Source of the DNA: Polytrichum commune
Taxonomy: Eukaryota; Streptophyta; Polytrichopsida; Polytrichales; Polytrichaceae
DNA: 64,000 nt
Direction: 5' to 3'
Assembly (NCBI GenBank): GCA_950295325.1
Contig: OX485807.1
Span: 11,621,001 to 11,685,000, forward strand
Positions 44,424 to 55,599 of this stretch are shown in pieces. The stretch's first letter is position 1, and every line of letters starts with the position of its first letter. The notes beneath the pieces were generated by a model. It had not been told where the DNA came from and did not search any database. It saw nothing but the letters and a program-made list of their open reading frames with translations. The translations under genes were made by a program, and so were the position numbers.

Positions 44424-47345
44424 ATGGTTATTTTAGTGATCTCCTCATTTAATAGCTCTTGAAGATTGTCTATTTCACAATGATCTCTTGTTGAAGTACG
44501 CACTTTGAACCGGAGCAATTTTTTTGTTTTACTATTGTTGACATAAACAATAAAGAATATCGTGTTGTTGTGTTGCTAGACGTTGATGAAGTTCCTTAGA
44601 AACGATGCGAATTGAAGAAGAACCACCTATCGATGATGAATTCCAGCCTATCGAGACATTTGTTGAATCTGAAAGTGCTACCGACTTCAAAGGCTTTGAA
44701 GCTCTACTGAGCATTGTACTCAACCAATTGCTTTGCTCCGATGTTCAAACATGAGTTGGACATATGTATGATGAACTGCGACAATCGTTTGAGATGTTTT
44801 AGCGAAACGTTGACAAACTAACATTGAATGTCAAGCATAAAAAAATTCATGCATTCGCAACAAATGACTATGCATGACATGTTCAAACAATAAAGTGTGA
44901 ACCTTGATTTTTGTGAAAAAAAATTGCACACTTAACCGGGATGCGTACTTAACCCGGATGTGTACTTAAACATGTGCGTACTTAATCGGGAGATTATTGT
45001 ATAATGCTCCTATAGATAAATAGATAGATGAGAATTTGTCAGTCATGCTCTAGTGTTCCAAAATGGGCTAAAATGTAACTATCACTTCAAAGACGTGAAG
45101 GCTTATAAAAATTATTTGAAAAAATAAAGTTAAACAACAAGTATTAAAACCCTCGTGCTTTAAGCACAAGAGAAATTATTCTACCTAGAATGATGAACAA
45201 TAGGTTTGCAACACCTACTAAGGGAAGTGTGAAATCATTGAATTGTGTAGAGCTAGGAGATAATTATTTAGACCCAAAAGAAACCTTGAATATGGGTCAA
45301 ACACCTCCATGACACCTCCTCCCGTGTTAGTAGGTGTTGCAAAACATGAGATATGATCAAGGTGAAGCATCCCTCATTCACACCAACGCAAACAATTGGT
45401 GATGTGTCTCTCTCTATGTTGTCTTTTTGGGACTCAAGTGAATCAACCTTATTGTTTTCACATTCATGTACTTTTGGTCCTATAAGTTTTTTGACTGCCT
45501 AGACTTTATAATTAATTCAATCCCAACCCATTAAGATGGATGACTCTTGAGGTAGACATGTCTTACTCGGAGACCATCCTTTGGATGCAAAATGGTTCAA
45601 TATCTTCCTAATTAAACAATAATGAATGGAAATGGATAGGAATATTGATGTTTGGGGTAAGCAAGCATGAATGAAGAGTCTATTTGCTAAACTCTAAGGA
45701 AAAACTAAAGCATTCAAAAGTAGTGAGCTTCGCATTTTTCATTGACAACTTTCTTTGGTACAAAATGAGACATATACTGTAATTGACAAGCGTGTCCAGG
45801 CTTTGATGTTGAAATGCTAATATTTTTGAGGTGACAAGTATAATTATGTATGCGTTCTGAATAATAAAAAAGTGATACATAGCATTCTTGAATTGAAATC
45901 AATTTGTGCCGAGCTTGCTTACCACCTACAAACTAACACTCACACCCTTTCGCTTTTAAGTGGGGGTAAAGTATTTTTCTATGCATACAACCCACTATTA
46001 TCTAGAATCTAGTGGGCGATCAACATACATGGAAACTCACCTAATGTTGGTTGTTGTAGGAACCAAAAAGCTCCAAAAGCCAACTACACTCGATCATCGG
46101 ATGTTTGGAAATTGGTTGCTGCCTAAAATGTAGGATTGGTTTATGGACCCACCTCACCACTACATAGTTTGGCAAGGATCAAACGCTAGATTACAACCGG
46201 TAATCAACCTCCACACACCAATCACCTAATCCATGATGTGCTAAGCAAACAACAATACACACTAGCCAATCTCCTAAAGTCCTCACCTACATCCACGTCT
46301 AGCCTATCGCCTTAAGATGTAGTCCTCTATAAAAGGTACATCTTGAGCTTTTTTCCTTCTATTTATGTACACTGGCATTTGGCATGAAATTTACTTTCAT
46401 ATGTCGAGAATTGAATAAAAAACTATCATAACTTTATTGGAATTTTATTTATCAATTTTGAAAAAGCTATGAATAGTATATTATGTTAAAATGTGTTATG
46501 ACAGATTTCAAAATGTCTCATTTTCGATTTGAACAACTCCTATCATAAAACCATATGTGGAAACTCCTATCATGAGTTCATTGCATTTGAAACTTTTGAA
46601 AACCCTAGGATCATGTTTAGAAAATATGTTTGTTAAAACTCGACGTAAGGGCACACCCTTAGTAATGGAACATAATATTGTATGAAGGTTTATGAAACAC
46701 CCCTATGCCATGGCCCCACCAACTCCCACTATGAGTTATGTGTTCAACATTGAGACCGTCGGTGCCATCTTTATCTTAGGCCAACCCAATGTTGTGAAAA
46801 CAATCCATAACAACATTTATGTCGATCAATTGGCAATAAACTAAACCCTAAAACCCCACATACAACCCCGTGTGTTGGTAGGGGTTCATGGTTTGAAAAA
46901 TTGGAGGTGCTAGATTTCCGACAAGTTTGGAGATCTCATCGTGATGAGTAAAATAGTATTAGCTGTTTGGCTCCATTGTGGGCACTTGGATTACATAACA
47001 ATTTGTCTCATTTGGTTAGCAATTGCGTCATATATTGTCATTAATTTTTTTAAAATTGGAGATGAGTGGCATAAGTTTTAAGAAGTCAAAGTGACGATTT
47101 CCTCTTTTTTTTTATGAGTGATCACATAGGCCTTCCCAATTGTGTCCATAACAAAACACAACATCGAACCTATAGTTAAGCTTGTATTTGAACACATAGT
47201 CTAATTATGTTATGATACTTGTCTTTATGGTGTCTATTCTTTGTATATAAACCAACCACTAAAGTGCACAAACCCAATATGGAGGAGGCTACCTGTTACC
47301 GAGCTTTGGGGAATAAGTTAGAAATGTAGCGTGAAGGTGCCCACT
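44424..47345. other. No gene seen; possible short TIR element at 45204-45345
   Basis: GTTTGCAACACCTACTAA (45204) and its inverted partner TTAGTAGGTGTTGCAAAAC (45327-45345) bracket about 142 bp without a clear target duplication. The rest is AT-rich with nothing I can assign. Confidence 0.4.
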
Positions 47346-47648
47346 GCCCATAACCGAACACTTAAGAGATTTTGCGCCAAAATTGGAGAAGTCTAAGGCG
47401 GTGCAAATTTTTCATGTGTAGGAAGATGGACATCAAGAGGACTACAAATTGTTTGGTGGTTTTATTCTTAAATTGAATTCCTGCTAATTGTTGAAGCCAA
47501 AAGTTGGTCCAAACACATTACCAATGTCTACAGTACGCTATAACCGCTCATTTTGGGATGAATTCCTCCTCACTTTAGCACTCAGCATTGGGGACATGTG
47601 TTATGGCACTATCGATTCCTTGGTGATACCATAACCAAAGTTGGAGAC
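47346..47648 (+). repeat. Dispersed repeat D, copy 3
   Basis: GCCCATAACC, CACTTAAGAGATTTTGC, GTCTAAGGCGGTGCAAATTT, TGTAGGAAGATGGACATCAA and AAGCCAAAAGTTGGTCC match copies 1 and 2 in order. Its far end is more diverged. Confidence 0.7.
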
Positions 47649-47654
47649 TCGAGA

Positions 47655-47767
47655 TTAGTTTCCATGTAGGCCGCTTCGCCCACCAAATATGGGAATGTAG
47701 ATTACCGCTTGTTGGCATCTACATTTCCATTAGAAATTGGTGGGCGAGCGGCCTACATGGAAACTAA
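47655..47767. repeat. Foldback hairpin element, 113 bp
   Basis: Arms TTAGTTTCCATGTAGGCCGC... and inverted GGCCTACATGGAAACTAA match over about 31 bp with a single one-base gap. A further inner pair is ATGGGAATGTAGA / TCTACATTTCCAT. Directly follows repeat D copy 3. Confidence 0.8.
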
Positions 47768-48244
47768 CCCTTAGAAACCGTGAAACATGGAACCTTATTT
47801 TAACCACCCATGAAATGAAATTACCAAGATCAGTCCCAACATGTTTGAACTTATGGCACCGTATAGATTCATGATTGGGTTCTTACTTGGAATGGGTGGC
47901 TCTACTCTAGGTTCATAGGCTCCCAAAGTTCCCAGTACAATGAACTAATAAGGGAGGGGGATGTGTCAGATTTGGGTGGGGCCCATCTCCATGAAGGAAG
48001 TTCATAAGCATTTACAAGAGGCAAGCGACAAAAATATGAACACTATATCTCTACTTATGAGGTAAGCATGGTTTCAAGAACAAAATAATTTTTATTCCTT
48101 TCCTATGATTGGTTGCCACGGTGTCAGATTCAATACACTTGGTGAGGGTATTTAGAGCCAACTTAGTGTTCATTTATTTCATTGGGTGTCAGGTCCAAGA
48201 CACATGATGAAGGGGGATGTTAATCCTCCCCCTACAAGCTTTAG

Positions 48245-48339
48245 ATTTGGGTGAACCAACCCATACACTCGTTCCTTGTTGGATGCATGAACCCTTGCCT
48301 CCAAGGAACCAATGTACGGGTTGGTTCGCCCCAACCCGA
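48245..48339 (-). mobile_element. Small palindromic element P, copy 2
   Basis: TIR TTGGGTGAACCAACCCATA with inverted partner TACGGGTTGGTTCGCCCCAA. The interior matches 33268-33357 in reverse. It sits a few bases inside the left TIR of element T, so it is nested or part of that copy. Confidence 0.65.
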
Positions 48340-48676
48340 GCTTAAGGGGAGGCGGATAATTTATGCTTAATCATGCTTCATATCAGGGGGAGGTGGACAA
48401 TTTCACACTTAATTAGTTTGAATGCATATGAATACTTCTAAAAGTAGAAGGCATTACCTGAATTATACTAAAATATACATACTACATTCAACACACTAAT
48501 TTAAGTTTCATTCTAGAATGGGAAAGGCCCTTTCAAATGGTAAGTCACAAAAATTATAACCTCAATGCTAATGAGGATTTTGTAATATTTTTGACTTCCA
48601 AGTTAATTACATGCTTCATTGATGGTTCCACTTTGGGAATGACACCCCAAGCAACTGCTTATTTGCAAAGTGAAAG

Positions 48677-48718
48677 TGCGTGCGCGCGCGCGCACACACA
48701 CACACACACATATATATG
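48677..48718. repeat. Compound (CG)n(CA)n(TA)n microsatellite
   Basis: TGCGTGCGCGCGCGCGCACA continues as a CA run and ends in TATATATG. The related copy at 51740 keeps only a short ACACACATATATATAT stretch. Confidence 0.9.
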
Positions 48719-49034
48719 TAGGATTTTGGACCTTGAAGGTGAAGTGCACTCGTGGATGAGTGGCCTTCAAAAACACAAGAACGATGTTTTTATTTTATTT
48801 TATTTAAATAATTTTAGGTCAAGCGAGGCAAGCAACAATTTTTGGTCCATATCACAAAATTTCAAAATTATTATGGGGGGTTGCCTCGGCCCTTATCCAC
48901 TACTCTCTGGAAGCTCGTAGGGGGAGGTTTAACTTCCCCGCGCGCGCGTGTGCGCCTCCCCTATGATGAGTGTGTGAAGATAAACTTAAAGGTGAAATAT
49001 CATTTAGTTATAGACACCAATAGCAACCATTATT

Positions 49035-49873
49035 CTCTTTGAATGGGTACAATGAAATAAAATCGACTTCAAAGCCCGGAAGCCAAAAGGCTTATGGGAT
49101 TAAAAGTATACAAGGATGGTGTCAAACCCATTAATTTCCTAGAGTGACATTATGCGGTAGCCTCCATGAGATAGAGGCTAATAATGGCTTGAAGGTCCAA
49201 TTGAAAGAAAGACTTAAGATTCTCTAATACTATATCCTCAAATAGTGATTGAAACTTATCTCTAATAATATTATATAAGGGACACTCCAAAATAAAGTGT
49301 GCCTCACTTTCAACTACATTGTAAGAGCAGAAGTGGCATAATCTAATATATGTAGAGATATGAATAGTTGACCACCATCTAGTGTCAATGGCAAGTTTAT
49401 GAATCAAGGTGTGGTAAGCAACAATGATCATGCGTTGTGGTGGTGTCAATGCTTCAAATACAATTCATAAATGTATTTGAGAAAATCCTTGAGGTGGATG
49501 TATCTAATTTCTTCCCCAAGAGATGGAAAAAACTCCACTCTTTAGCAATAAAAACCTTCTTGAGATCATCGAATGTGGATTTTGATGGCGTTGGGTTGTC
49601 ATGGATTTTCTAATAAGAGACACCCCATGATGCCTTTCACATGGTTGTTAATTGTGCCATGTGTCAAATCATGGTTCAACAAGGTGTTGGGAATGTAAAG
49701 TTGCTTGACCCACTAACCAAGAGGAGGGTAGGAGGGCAAGATGTTGTTGAAACCTACACTTAGCGTTAAGAGCATATAATTCCATGGGAAGTTCTCCAAA
49801 TTCAACCAACATAATATGGCAGGTTGTTAAAGATTGCACTTTGACATGAGATATCATGTGTATCTTCATGCCC
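49035..49873 (-). pseudogene. LINE ORF2 C-terminal region with zinc-binding domain
   Basis: The minus strand encodes VEFGELPMELYALNAK near 49800 and then, in another frame, a Cys/His domain typical of the end of plant non-LTR reverse transcriptases. This reads RLCHFCSYN, then ESEAHFILECPLYNIIRDKF (about 49350-49240). Stops and frameshifts separate the pieces. The non-coding tail extends to about 49035 and is shared with the fragment at 30795-31000. The left edge of an insertion lies at 49874. The matching upstream RT piece is at 51972-52394, so both probably belong to one LINE. Confidence 0.75.
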
Positions 49874-51965
49874 CTCCCGGGGGTGGACTCTTCATACCAC
49901 GTGTGAATTAAGTGTAAGAAAGGGTATTACTCCTTTGGCAAGATGACTTCACGGAAGTGCGAAGTCAATTCAATGAAGGCTCCAAGCTACTTCATGAACC
50001 TTCCAATCCATGTTACTGGAGTGTTCTACCAATTTTATGAACCTTCCCAAATCAGTTCATGATTATTCTAAGTCAACGTCACATGTAACACACCTCAATT
50101 TCATGATAGTGGACCTTTACCTCTAGCAACTTCATGGATCTTCCAAACCAATCTCATAAATCGCCCAAACCAAGCGATTTTCGTACCCTCAACTTCTCAA
50201 CTTCTCGTCTCCTTGTTTTACATTCTTTGCCTTCTTGTTTCCCAACATTTGGTGATCGGTGACAACCTCCAAACATTGTCTTCATTTTAGGTCTGATAGT
50301 AGAATCGATTTGGAAACGACTTTGTATGCCCACATATTGTATAACTCTCGTGTATAACTCTAGTAGTTATACAATTCTCTAGTGTGTTGATCCAACTCTC
50401 TAGCATGCTCGGTCGGGTTCCTCTTATGAGGTTTGTAATGGTTCCATGCCTCGAGGCTTCTTTGGCACAACTCAACATAAGTGATAGGACGTTGTGGTTG
50501 GTGTTTAACAGAATGTTCCGCAAGTCAAATCGCATGTGATTCAGGTGCTGCATGAAATTAGAAAAGCACATGATCTACTACTGGAGCTTGTGTCTTCAAA
50601 TATATTAGGTCACCAAAATCACCTTTTTCTTGTCCCATTACTGCTCCTGCTTCTGCCTTATTAGAACTTAAAAAATGCAGGAACAAATCCTCAACACGTA
50701 TTCCCATGCAACATAGCAGAATTAGAATCTACTCAAACAAACCTAACTTAACAATGACATTGTTAACGCCAAGGTTACTACGAGACCTTATGTGGAAATG
50801 CATCAAATTCTCCACCTTCTCTTTCTTCACAGATTATGATATTCATTTGTGTACGTTCATGTTTATCTTGTGAATGATACTGCCCTTGTCGTTGCATCAC
50901 TTTTTGAACCATACTCATACTGTCTAGACTTGCTCTTTTTCATATTGTCTCATGCAATATTTCAATTGAAGGGTATGTTTCGTGTTGGTTAGGGTTTTGG
51001 TTGTGAGCGATTCATTGTCCTGCTGTATTTGTTTCTTGATTGGAAGTAGTTGAAACAACTTGCTCTACGTCGCTTTGTGTTGATTTAGGTTAGAATTGGT
51101 GTTCGTTACGAGTTACAATTAGCTTTTTTGTTTGGTTAGGGTTATAGTTTCTTCTTCTAAATTGGTCCAGTTTAATAGTTATGCCCAATCGTCCATATAG
51201 ATGATGCACTTTGCTCACAAATCATACATTCTATTTTTAATGAGGGCTTATCTTATAGTGACACAAGTGAACATTACAGTTACCCTTATGAAACTAACAA
51301 GAGCATAGCCAAAGACTTTTGAAGAAAAGAAAATAGTCAATTAGTGCCCAAACATAGAGGTGGTGTTTGCTATCCAATTTCACAAGATGAGCACATTCAC
51401 TGGTTAGTAGAGAGGCTTCATGCAAATCCATATATTACGGTATAATCTCTCCATCGTCAGTTGAATGCAGCCATGTATCCAATAGTTGTATTTCAAAAGC
51501 CATTTGAGGTCAAGCTAGATCTACCCTCAAGTAGCTACTATAAAATATACATACTAAAATCAACACACTAATTTGAGTTTCATTTTAGAATGACAAAGAC
51601 CCCTTCAAATGGTAAGTCACAAAAGTTCTAACATCAATGCTAATGAGGATTTTGACTTCCGAGTTAATTACATAATTTATTGACACTTTCACTTCCGGAA
51701 TGAAATCACAGTCAATTGCTTCTTTACTAAGTGGAAGTACACACATATATATATTGGATTCTAGACCTTGAAGGTGAAGTGCACTCAATATGGGATTTGT
51801 GGATAAGTGGCCTTCGAAAATGCAAGGGCAATGGTTTTTCTGAAGTCGGGCGGGTCATGCAAAACTTTTTGGTCGTGTCCAAAAAATCTCGATTTCTTTC
51901 TGGAGGCCACACTTGCCCGTATCTACCTCCCCCAAAAAGCTTATAGGGGGAGGTTTAACGTCCCC
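49874..51965. mobile_element. Insertion splitting a LINE; right part is element T-related
   Basis: The left edge CCGGGGGTGGACTCTTCATA matches the end of the G-rich TIR element at 24014-24584. The right edge GGGGGAGGTTTAACGTCCCC is the end of element T. The part from 51541 to 51965 aligns with 48470-48939. The middle (about 49950-51540) contains no domain I recognise. It is probably a composite of at least two insertions. The 4-mer TGCC occurs at both outer edges but is too short to prove a target duplication. Confidence 0.5.
51541..51965 (+). repeat. Element T, 5'-truncated copy
   Basis: Shares with 48470-48939 the words CAACACACTAATTT, CCTTCAAATGGTAAGTCACA, ACCTTGAAGGTGAAGTGCAC, GGCCTTC and the closing GGGGGAGGTTTAAC. 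Its left TIR was not found. Confidence 0.75.
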
Positions 51966-51971
51966 TGCCAT

Positions 51972-52394
51972 TGAGGCTTTCATACCTACAATTTGTCACC
52001 TTTTACTTGATGGCTCAAAGTGACCATGTGAATAGAAATCAATCCCAAGGTATTTATATTCATGAGATATCTCAATTTGATCATTGCCTAGGTAAAATGC
52101 CTCTTGGTTTTATTTCCTTGTGATGCAACCAAAGATCATAATTTTGGTCTTAGAGAAATTGACATCAAGGACAGGAGAAGTGCAAAACTCATATAGCTTG
52201 TTCGGAAGTCTTTGTAAGAATGCTTTTGATTTAGAGAGGGAAATAACATTGTCAAAACACAAAAGAATGGCAACCATTGTGTTGAATGAACACGGAGAAT
52301 CCATGTCCACAATCACATCTATTTTGAAGTACCTAACATGATACTTCAAAAACTCATAAGAAATTTTTGTTATATCAAAAAAATTGACCTTCAA
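51972..52394 (-). pseudogene. LINE reverse transcriptase fragment
   Basis: On the minus strand LLCFDNVISLSKSKAFLQ, then LPNKLYEFCTSPVLDVNFSK and TKIMIFG correspond to the region around and after the catalytic Asp box of L1-like reverse transcriptases. The box itself reads CFDN, so the expected double Asp is lost. After a frameshift, DQIEISHEYKYLGIDFYSHG continues the RT thumb toward 51972, where the insertion begins. No upstream RT or endonuclease is recognisable beyond 52400. Confidence 0.7.
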
Positions 52395-52599
52395 CGCATT
52401 GATGTAACATACTACAATTTTACCAACGCATACAAGCCAAGAAACTTGTATCAGGATGGAAACTCTCCTGCTGGTTTGAGCGAGTCGCTCGTCCTAGTGT
52501 GGGCATGGTATTAAGAAGAGCGGCCACATGATGAGGCTCACAATATACCTTGCCCACAAAAAGGATGATGCCAACCTTTTAGAATTGGTACATTAAAGG

Positions 52600-52762
52600 T
52601 CCAAGATGACCCTAAATTTCCTGAGGATAGTGGAAAGATACCCAAATCCGAATGAAATAGTTGGCAATTCGAATCCAAGCCATAAAATCTTCTCCCTACT
52701 TGACGAAAAAACTAGCTAGGTGGCCGCCACGCGCCTCCTATGTTCCAAGAAGGGAAAAAAGT
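52600..52762 (+). mobile_element. SINE family copy 3
   Basis: CCAAGATGACCCTAAATTTC, GGAAAGATACCCAAATCC, TAGTTGGCAATTCGAATCC, CTAGGTGGCCGCC and an A-rich tail GAAGGGAAAAAAG match the two other copies. The B-box-like word is mutated (GCAATTCGAATCC). Confidence 0.65.
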
Positions 52763-53094
52763 GAGTACGTAAATTCCTCGAAGCTTTTTGTCCCCCCGAG
52801 TTCCTTCAGATTTCCATGTGAGGGCCCACCTTTATCAAAAAGAAAACTGAAGCCCAAAGAAAAAGGGTGCCTGGCACTTTTTGGAGGGTCCAAGTGTGGC
52901 TTTGGATTGCCCAGGGCTCTTTGACCCCTCAGTCTCCTCAAGGTTACATGGAAGCTTGAGTTACTTGATTGGTGGGCTACCATGAATGAATGAATGAATG
53001 GGTAGACTAGGTAGAGACAATATCTCCCACCAAAGAGCCAACGATTGTAGGACTTCAAATAGTGTTTTGCTTTGGGTATAAGGGTGATGAATAT
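52763..53094. other. No gene seen
   Basis: Short overlapping frames on both strands, no motif. Contains (GAAT)n of five units near 52985. Confidence 0.5.
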
Positions 53095-53187
53095 GCCAAT
53101 TCAATATAGGGAAAATCGATACAATTCCCTATTTTCCCTATATTGGCAAGTGTCCTAGACCCTATATTAAGGATTGCGGGAGGACTG

Positions 53188-54678
53188 TGTGAGCCCAAAA
53201 TCGGGCCCACACATGTTCTTAAACCTTAAAATTCATTAAAATTTAGGCTTTGATTTTTCATCAAGTAATTAGAAACATAAAAAGAGCGGGGCTTTGAGTT
53301 GGAGAGGTAAATTAAACATTAGGCTAGGACCTTAGCATTTTATTGTTGTAGAGGAGTGGCTTGAGCTAGGATTTTGTAACCATGCTTAGGTGTAGGGTGT
53401 TCATTTAAGGCACTGGCCATGTTCTTGTTAGGGGGGAGGCCGTTACCAACGGGGGTAAGGTTCCGGATTTCCGGATCCAGGGAAGAGGCCCCTGGACCTC
53501 TCGGTCTTTGTCTTTGTCTCTTGTTGTTTTGTTTTTTGGTTTGGGGGATGGCTGCAGGCGGTTGCGGCAGAAAAATGGTCTTCGGACTGGGTTAGAGGAG
53601 AATGGTTGGCGAAGACGAGGGAGAGGGGGGACAGAGAAGCGGCCAGAGGCAGCTGAGGCAGATACCTTAACTGATGGACAAACGTCTTCACTCAAGCCGC
53701 GGCTGTGGGATGGGAAGGCCTCCGAGGAGGCGACGAGATGGATTCTGCTGGAAAGGCAAGAAATGCACGCATTGAGATACAGGGAGGTCAGAGGCAGAAA
53801 GGGCCACCGCTGGGAGAGGAAATTCTGCCCACACACATCAATGTTAGCTAAGGGAAGAATGAGGGATGAGGAGAACCACGGCCGTTGGTGGGCAATGCAC
53901 AGAGGGTTCAGTGCTTGAATTGTGCTACTGCCGCATTAGAGAATCGAGGAGGCTCTCTCTGGTCTACGAGTTCGGACGAGGTGCAAGTGTTGTTGCGAAT
54001 GAGGAACCAAGGGCAGAAGGATAGGTGTCAACCCGCCCAAACACAAGGAGAAATCATGCGGTGTAGGTCAGATTTTAAGCTGTTGTGCTACACTTGTCAC
54101 GGCAGCAGAATGGTTGCTGCCCTTGGGTCGATTGCACTACTGTGGCATTAGAGCCTGACGGCACAAGAGAGAGGAGATCAGTAGAGGTCGGGTGATCCCT
54201 GTGATGTGGAGGGCCAACAGCAGCTGGACGACTTCGGTTGGGTACTGGTGCGAACTGGAGGGTAGCAGTTGTGAGGCCAATGGCCTCGTTAATTCAGCCA
54301 ATGTGATAAAGTTGGGTTGGGTGAAGCCTTTAAGTGACACTGATTTGGTAGATTAAGGAGGATTATATTTCGGCACGCCAAATTAGCAGAATTGGCTTGG
54401 CCGATGATTCAAACCTAGGATAGCTCAGTGAAAGATTGAGGGTTTTGGTGTGAGGTGTTAACTTGATTAGTAAGTGTGTTGGGAGAATATGTATGAGGAT
54501 AAGGAGCATTTCTGAATGCTTTTGGACTTCCTCCTCATTTGAATAAAAGATTTGTGTTAACATGTCGGTGTATGAACATGGGCGTTGGGGCCTAACGCCA
54601 AGGGAGTGATCAATCACATGTGAGCCATAGGCTCCCACCCAGACTACGACGCCTAAGGGTGGGGGTTTATTGATGACA
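53188..54678 (+). mobile_element. Solo LTR of a relative of the full-length gypsy element
   Basis: Starts TGTGAGCCCAAAA and ends TGATGACA. It is flanked by a perfect GACTG duplication (53183-53187 and 54679-54683). Its first 110 bp (CATAAAAAGAG, GGCTAGGA words) and last 70 bp (GACTACGACGCCTAAGGGTG) match the ends of the LTRs at 405 and 8194, while the middle differs and the length is 1491 against 1776 bp. No internal region or second LTR follows. Frames of up to 143 codons inside it (53405-53918) are on opposing strands and show no domain. Most likely produced by LTR-LTR recombination. Confidence 0.88.
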
Positions 54679-55036
54679 GACTGCGCCATAGCACAAGCAC
54701 CCCATCATCAATTCATTGGTTGGCGTGTGTTGGAGTTCATTTGTTGATTGCAACATCTCAATAAGCATGGTTAAAGGTCTTTGAACACCCTACAAAGATG
54801 GGATCTCTGGGGTTGTTGCCCAGTGAGACTCGGACAATGAACCCCACAACAATGTTGAATTGTTACCAATTCTACCGCATATGCTCGTCAAGACCCGAAC
54901 CTCTGAAGCATCATGTCTGATTCTCCAGTTTAGGCCTTGCCTTATTGCAATTGGGTGGGCGCCTTCTTCAATTGAACAGATTGAGTGAGATCATCGCGGC
55001 TTGCTATGCACGTACAATGTTGAAACTTAGTTTGCT

Positions 55037-55288
55037 TTGAATGTCAACTGGTGTAGTGTTGAGCGAACAAGTTTTGACAAGGGTTGGACTCCTACCAATG
55101 GTCGCTTCGAGGGATTTCGCGAGTTTTGTGGAGGACTTGCGAAATTGTTCCCAAACACAACGCTAGTCGAGGTGGACTTCTCCATTATTGGGTGGGAAAA
55201 GAACGACTATCGACAAAATCTAATGGACTTCTCCATTGAAGGAATCAAACATGCGAAGCAATACAAACATCTACACGCATTGGCTTGA
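55037..55288 (+). pseudogene. hAT-type transposase C-terminal fragment
   Basis: The frame contains LAKLFPNTTLVEVDFSIIGW, then EKNDYRQNLMDFSIEGIKHA. This resembles the conserved dimerisation end of hAT-like transposases, where FPN, a V-E-x-D-F-S box and a final LMDFSIEG segment are recognisable. The catalytic part is absent and the frame lacks an ATG, opening at TTG after a TAG at 55028. It lies between the solo LTR and the right TIR of the surrounding remnant. Family assignment is from memory of motifs and moderately secure. Confidence 0.5.
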
Positions 55289-55599
55289 TTACACACTCGT
55301 GGCATCCTTACAACACAACAATTCCTTATGTTTATTGCATCCCTATTGTCCCTATATTAGCAGGCAACTTCAACCCTATATTAAGCTAAAAGAGGTAATA
55401 TAGGGTTTCCCCTATATTAAAGTGGCCTTGTGATGGGTCTTAAGTGGCTCGTTTCCGAATTTGATTGTAGTGTGGTTTGGTGAGGATCAAAGAGAAAACA
55501 TCATAATGTCACATGTTTACAAGAGATTGGATTATGTTTTTCTTTTTTCTTTTTTTGGCACAAATTGAAGCATATTGAATTGGAAGACTAACCAATACA

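Larger units (their letters stand above)
48212..48939. mobile_element. TIR element T, complete copy
   Basis: The left end (GGGGATGTTAATCCTCCCCC, then TACAAGCTT) and the inverted right end (GGGGAAGTTAAACCTCCCCC, then TACGAGCTT) match at 26 of 29 positions. The 728-bp element contains the small element P (48245-48339), a (CG)n(CA)n(TA)n microsatellite and an interior from 48470 on that aligns with 51541-51965. Short frames inside are not recognised. The target duplication is obscured by a CGCGCG run at the right edge. Confidence 0.65.
53095..55426 (+). mobile_element. hAT-like element remnant containing a solo LTR
   Basis: The left end GCCAATTCAATATAGGGAAA and the right end, read inward (GCCACTTTAATATAGGGGAA), are imperfect TIRs. 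Both ends carry several AATATAGGG/CCCTATATT words, including perfect 14-bp arms at 53103-53116 and 53131-53144. Between the solo LTR and the right end a plus-strand frame resembles the C-terminal dimerisation region of hAT transposases. The expected 8-bp target duplication was not found. Without the LTR the remnant is about 0.84 kb. Confidence 0.45.

Noticed and set aside
53405-53918. Overlapping 143- and 136-codon frames on opposite strands
   Set aside because: Both lie within the solo LTR and have no domain. LTR GC-rich segments often stay open by chance.
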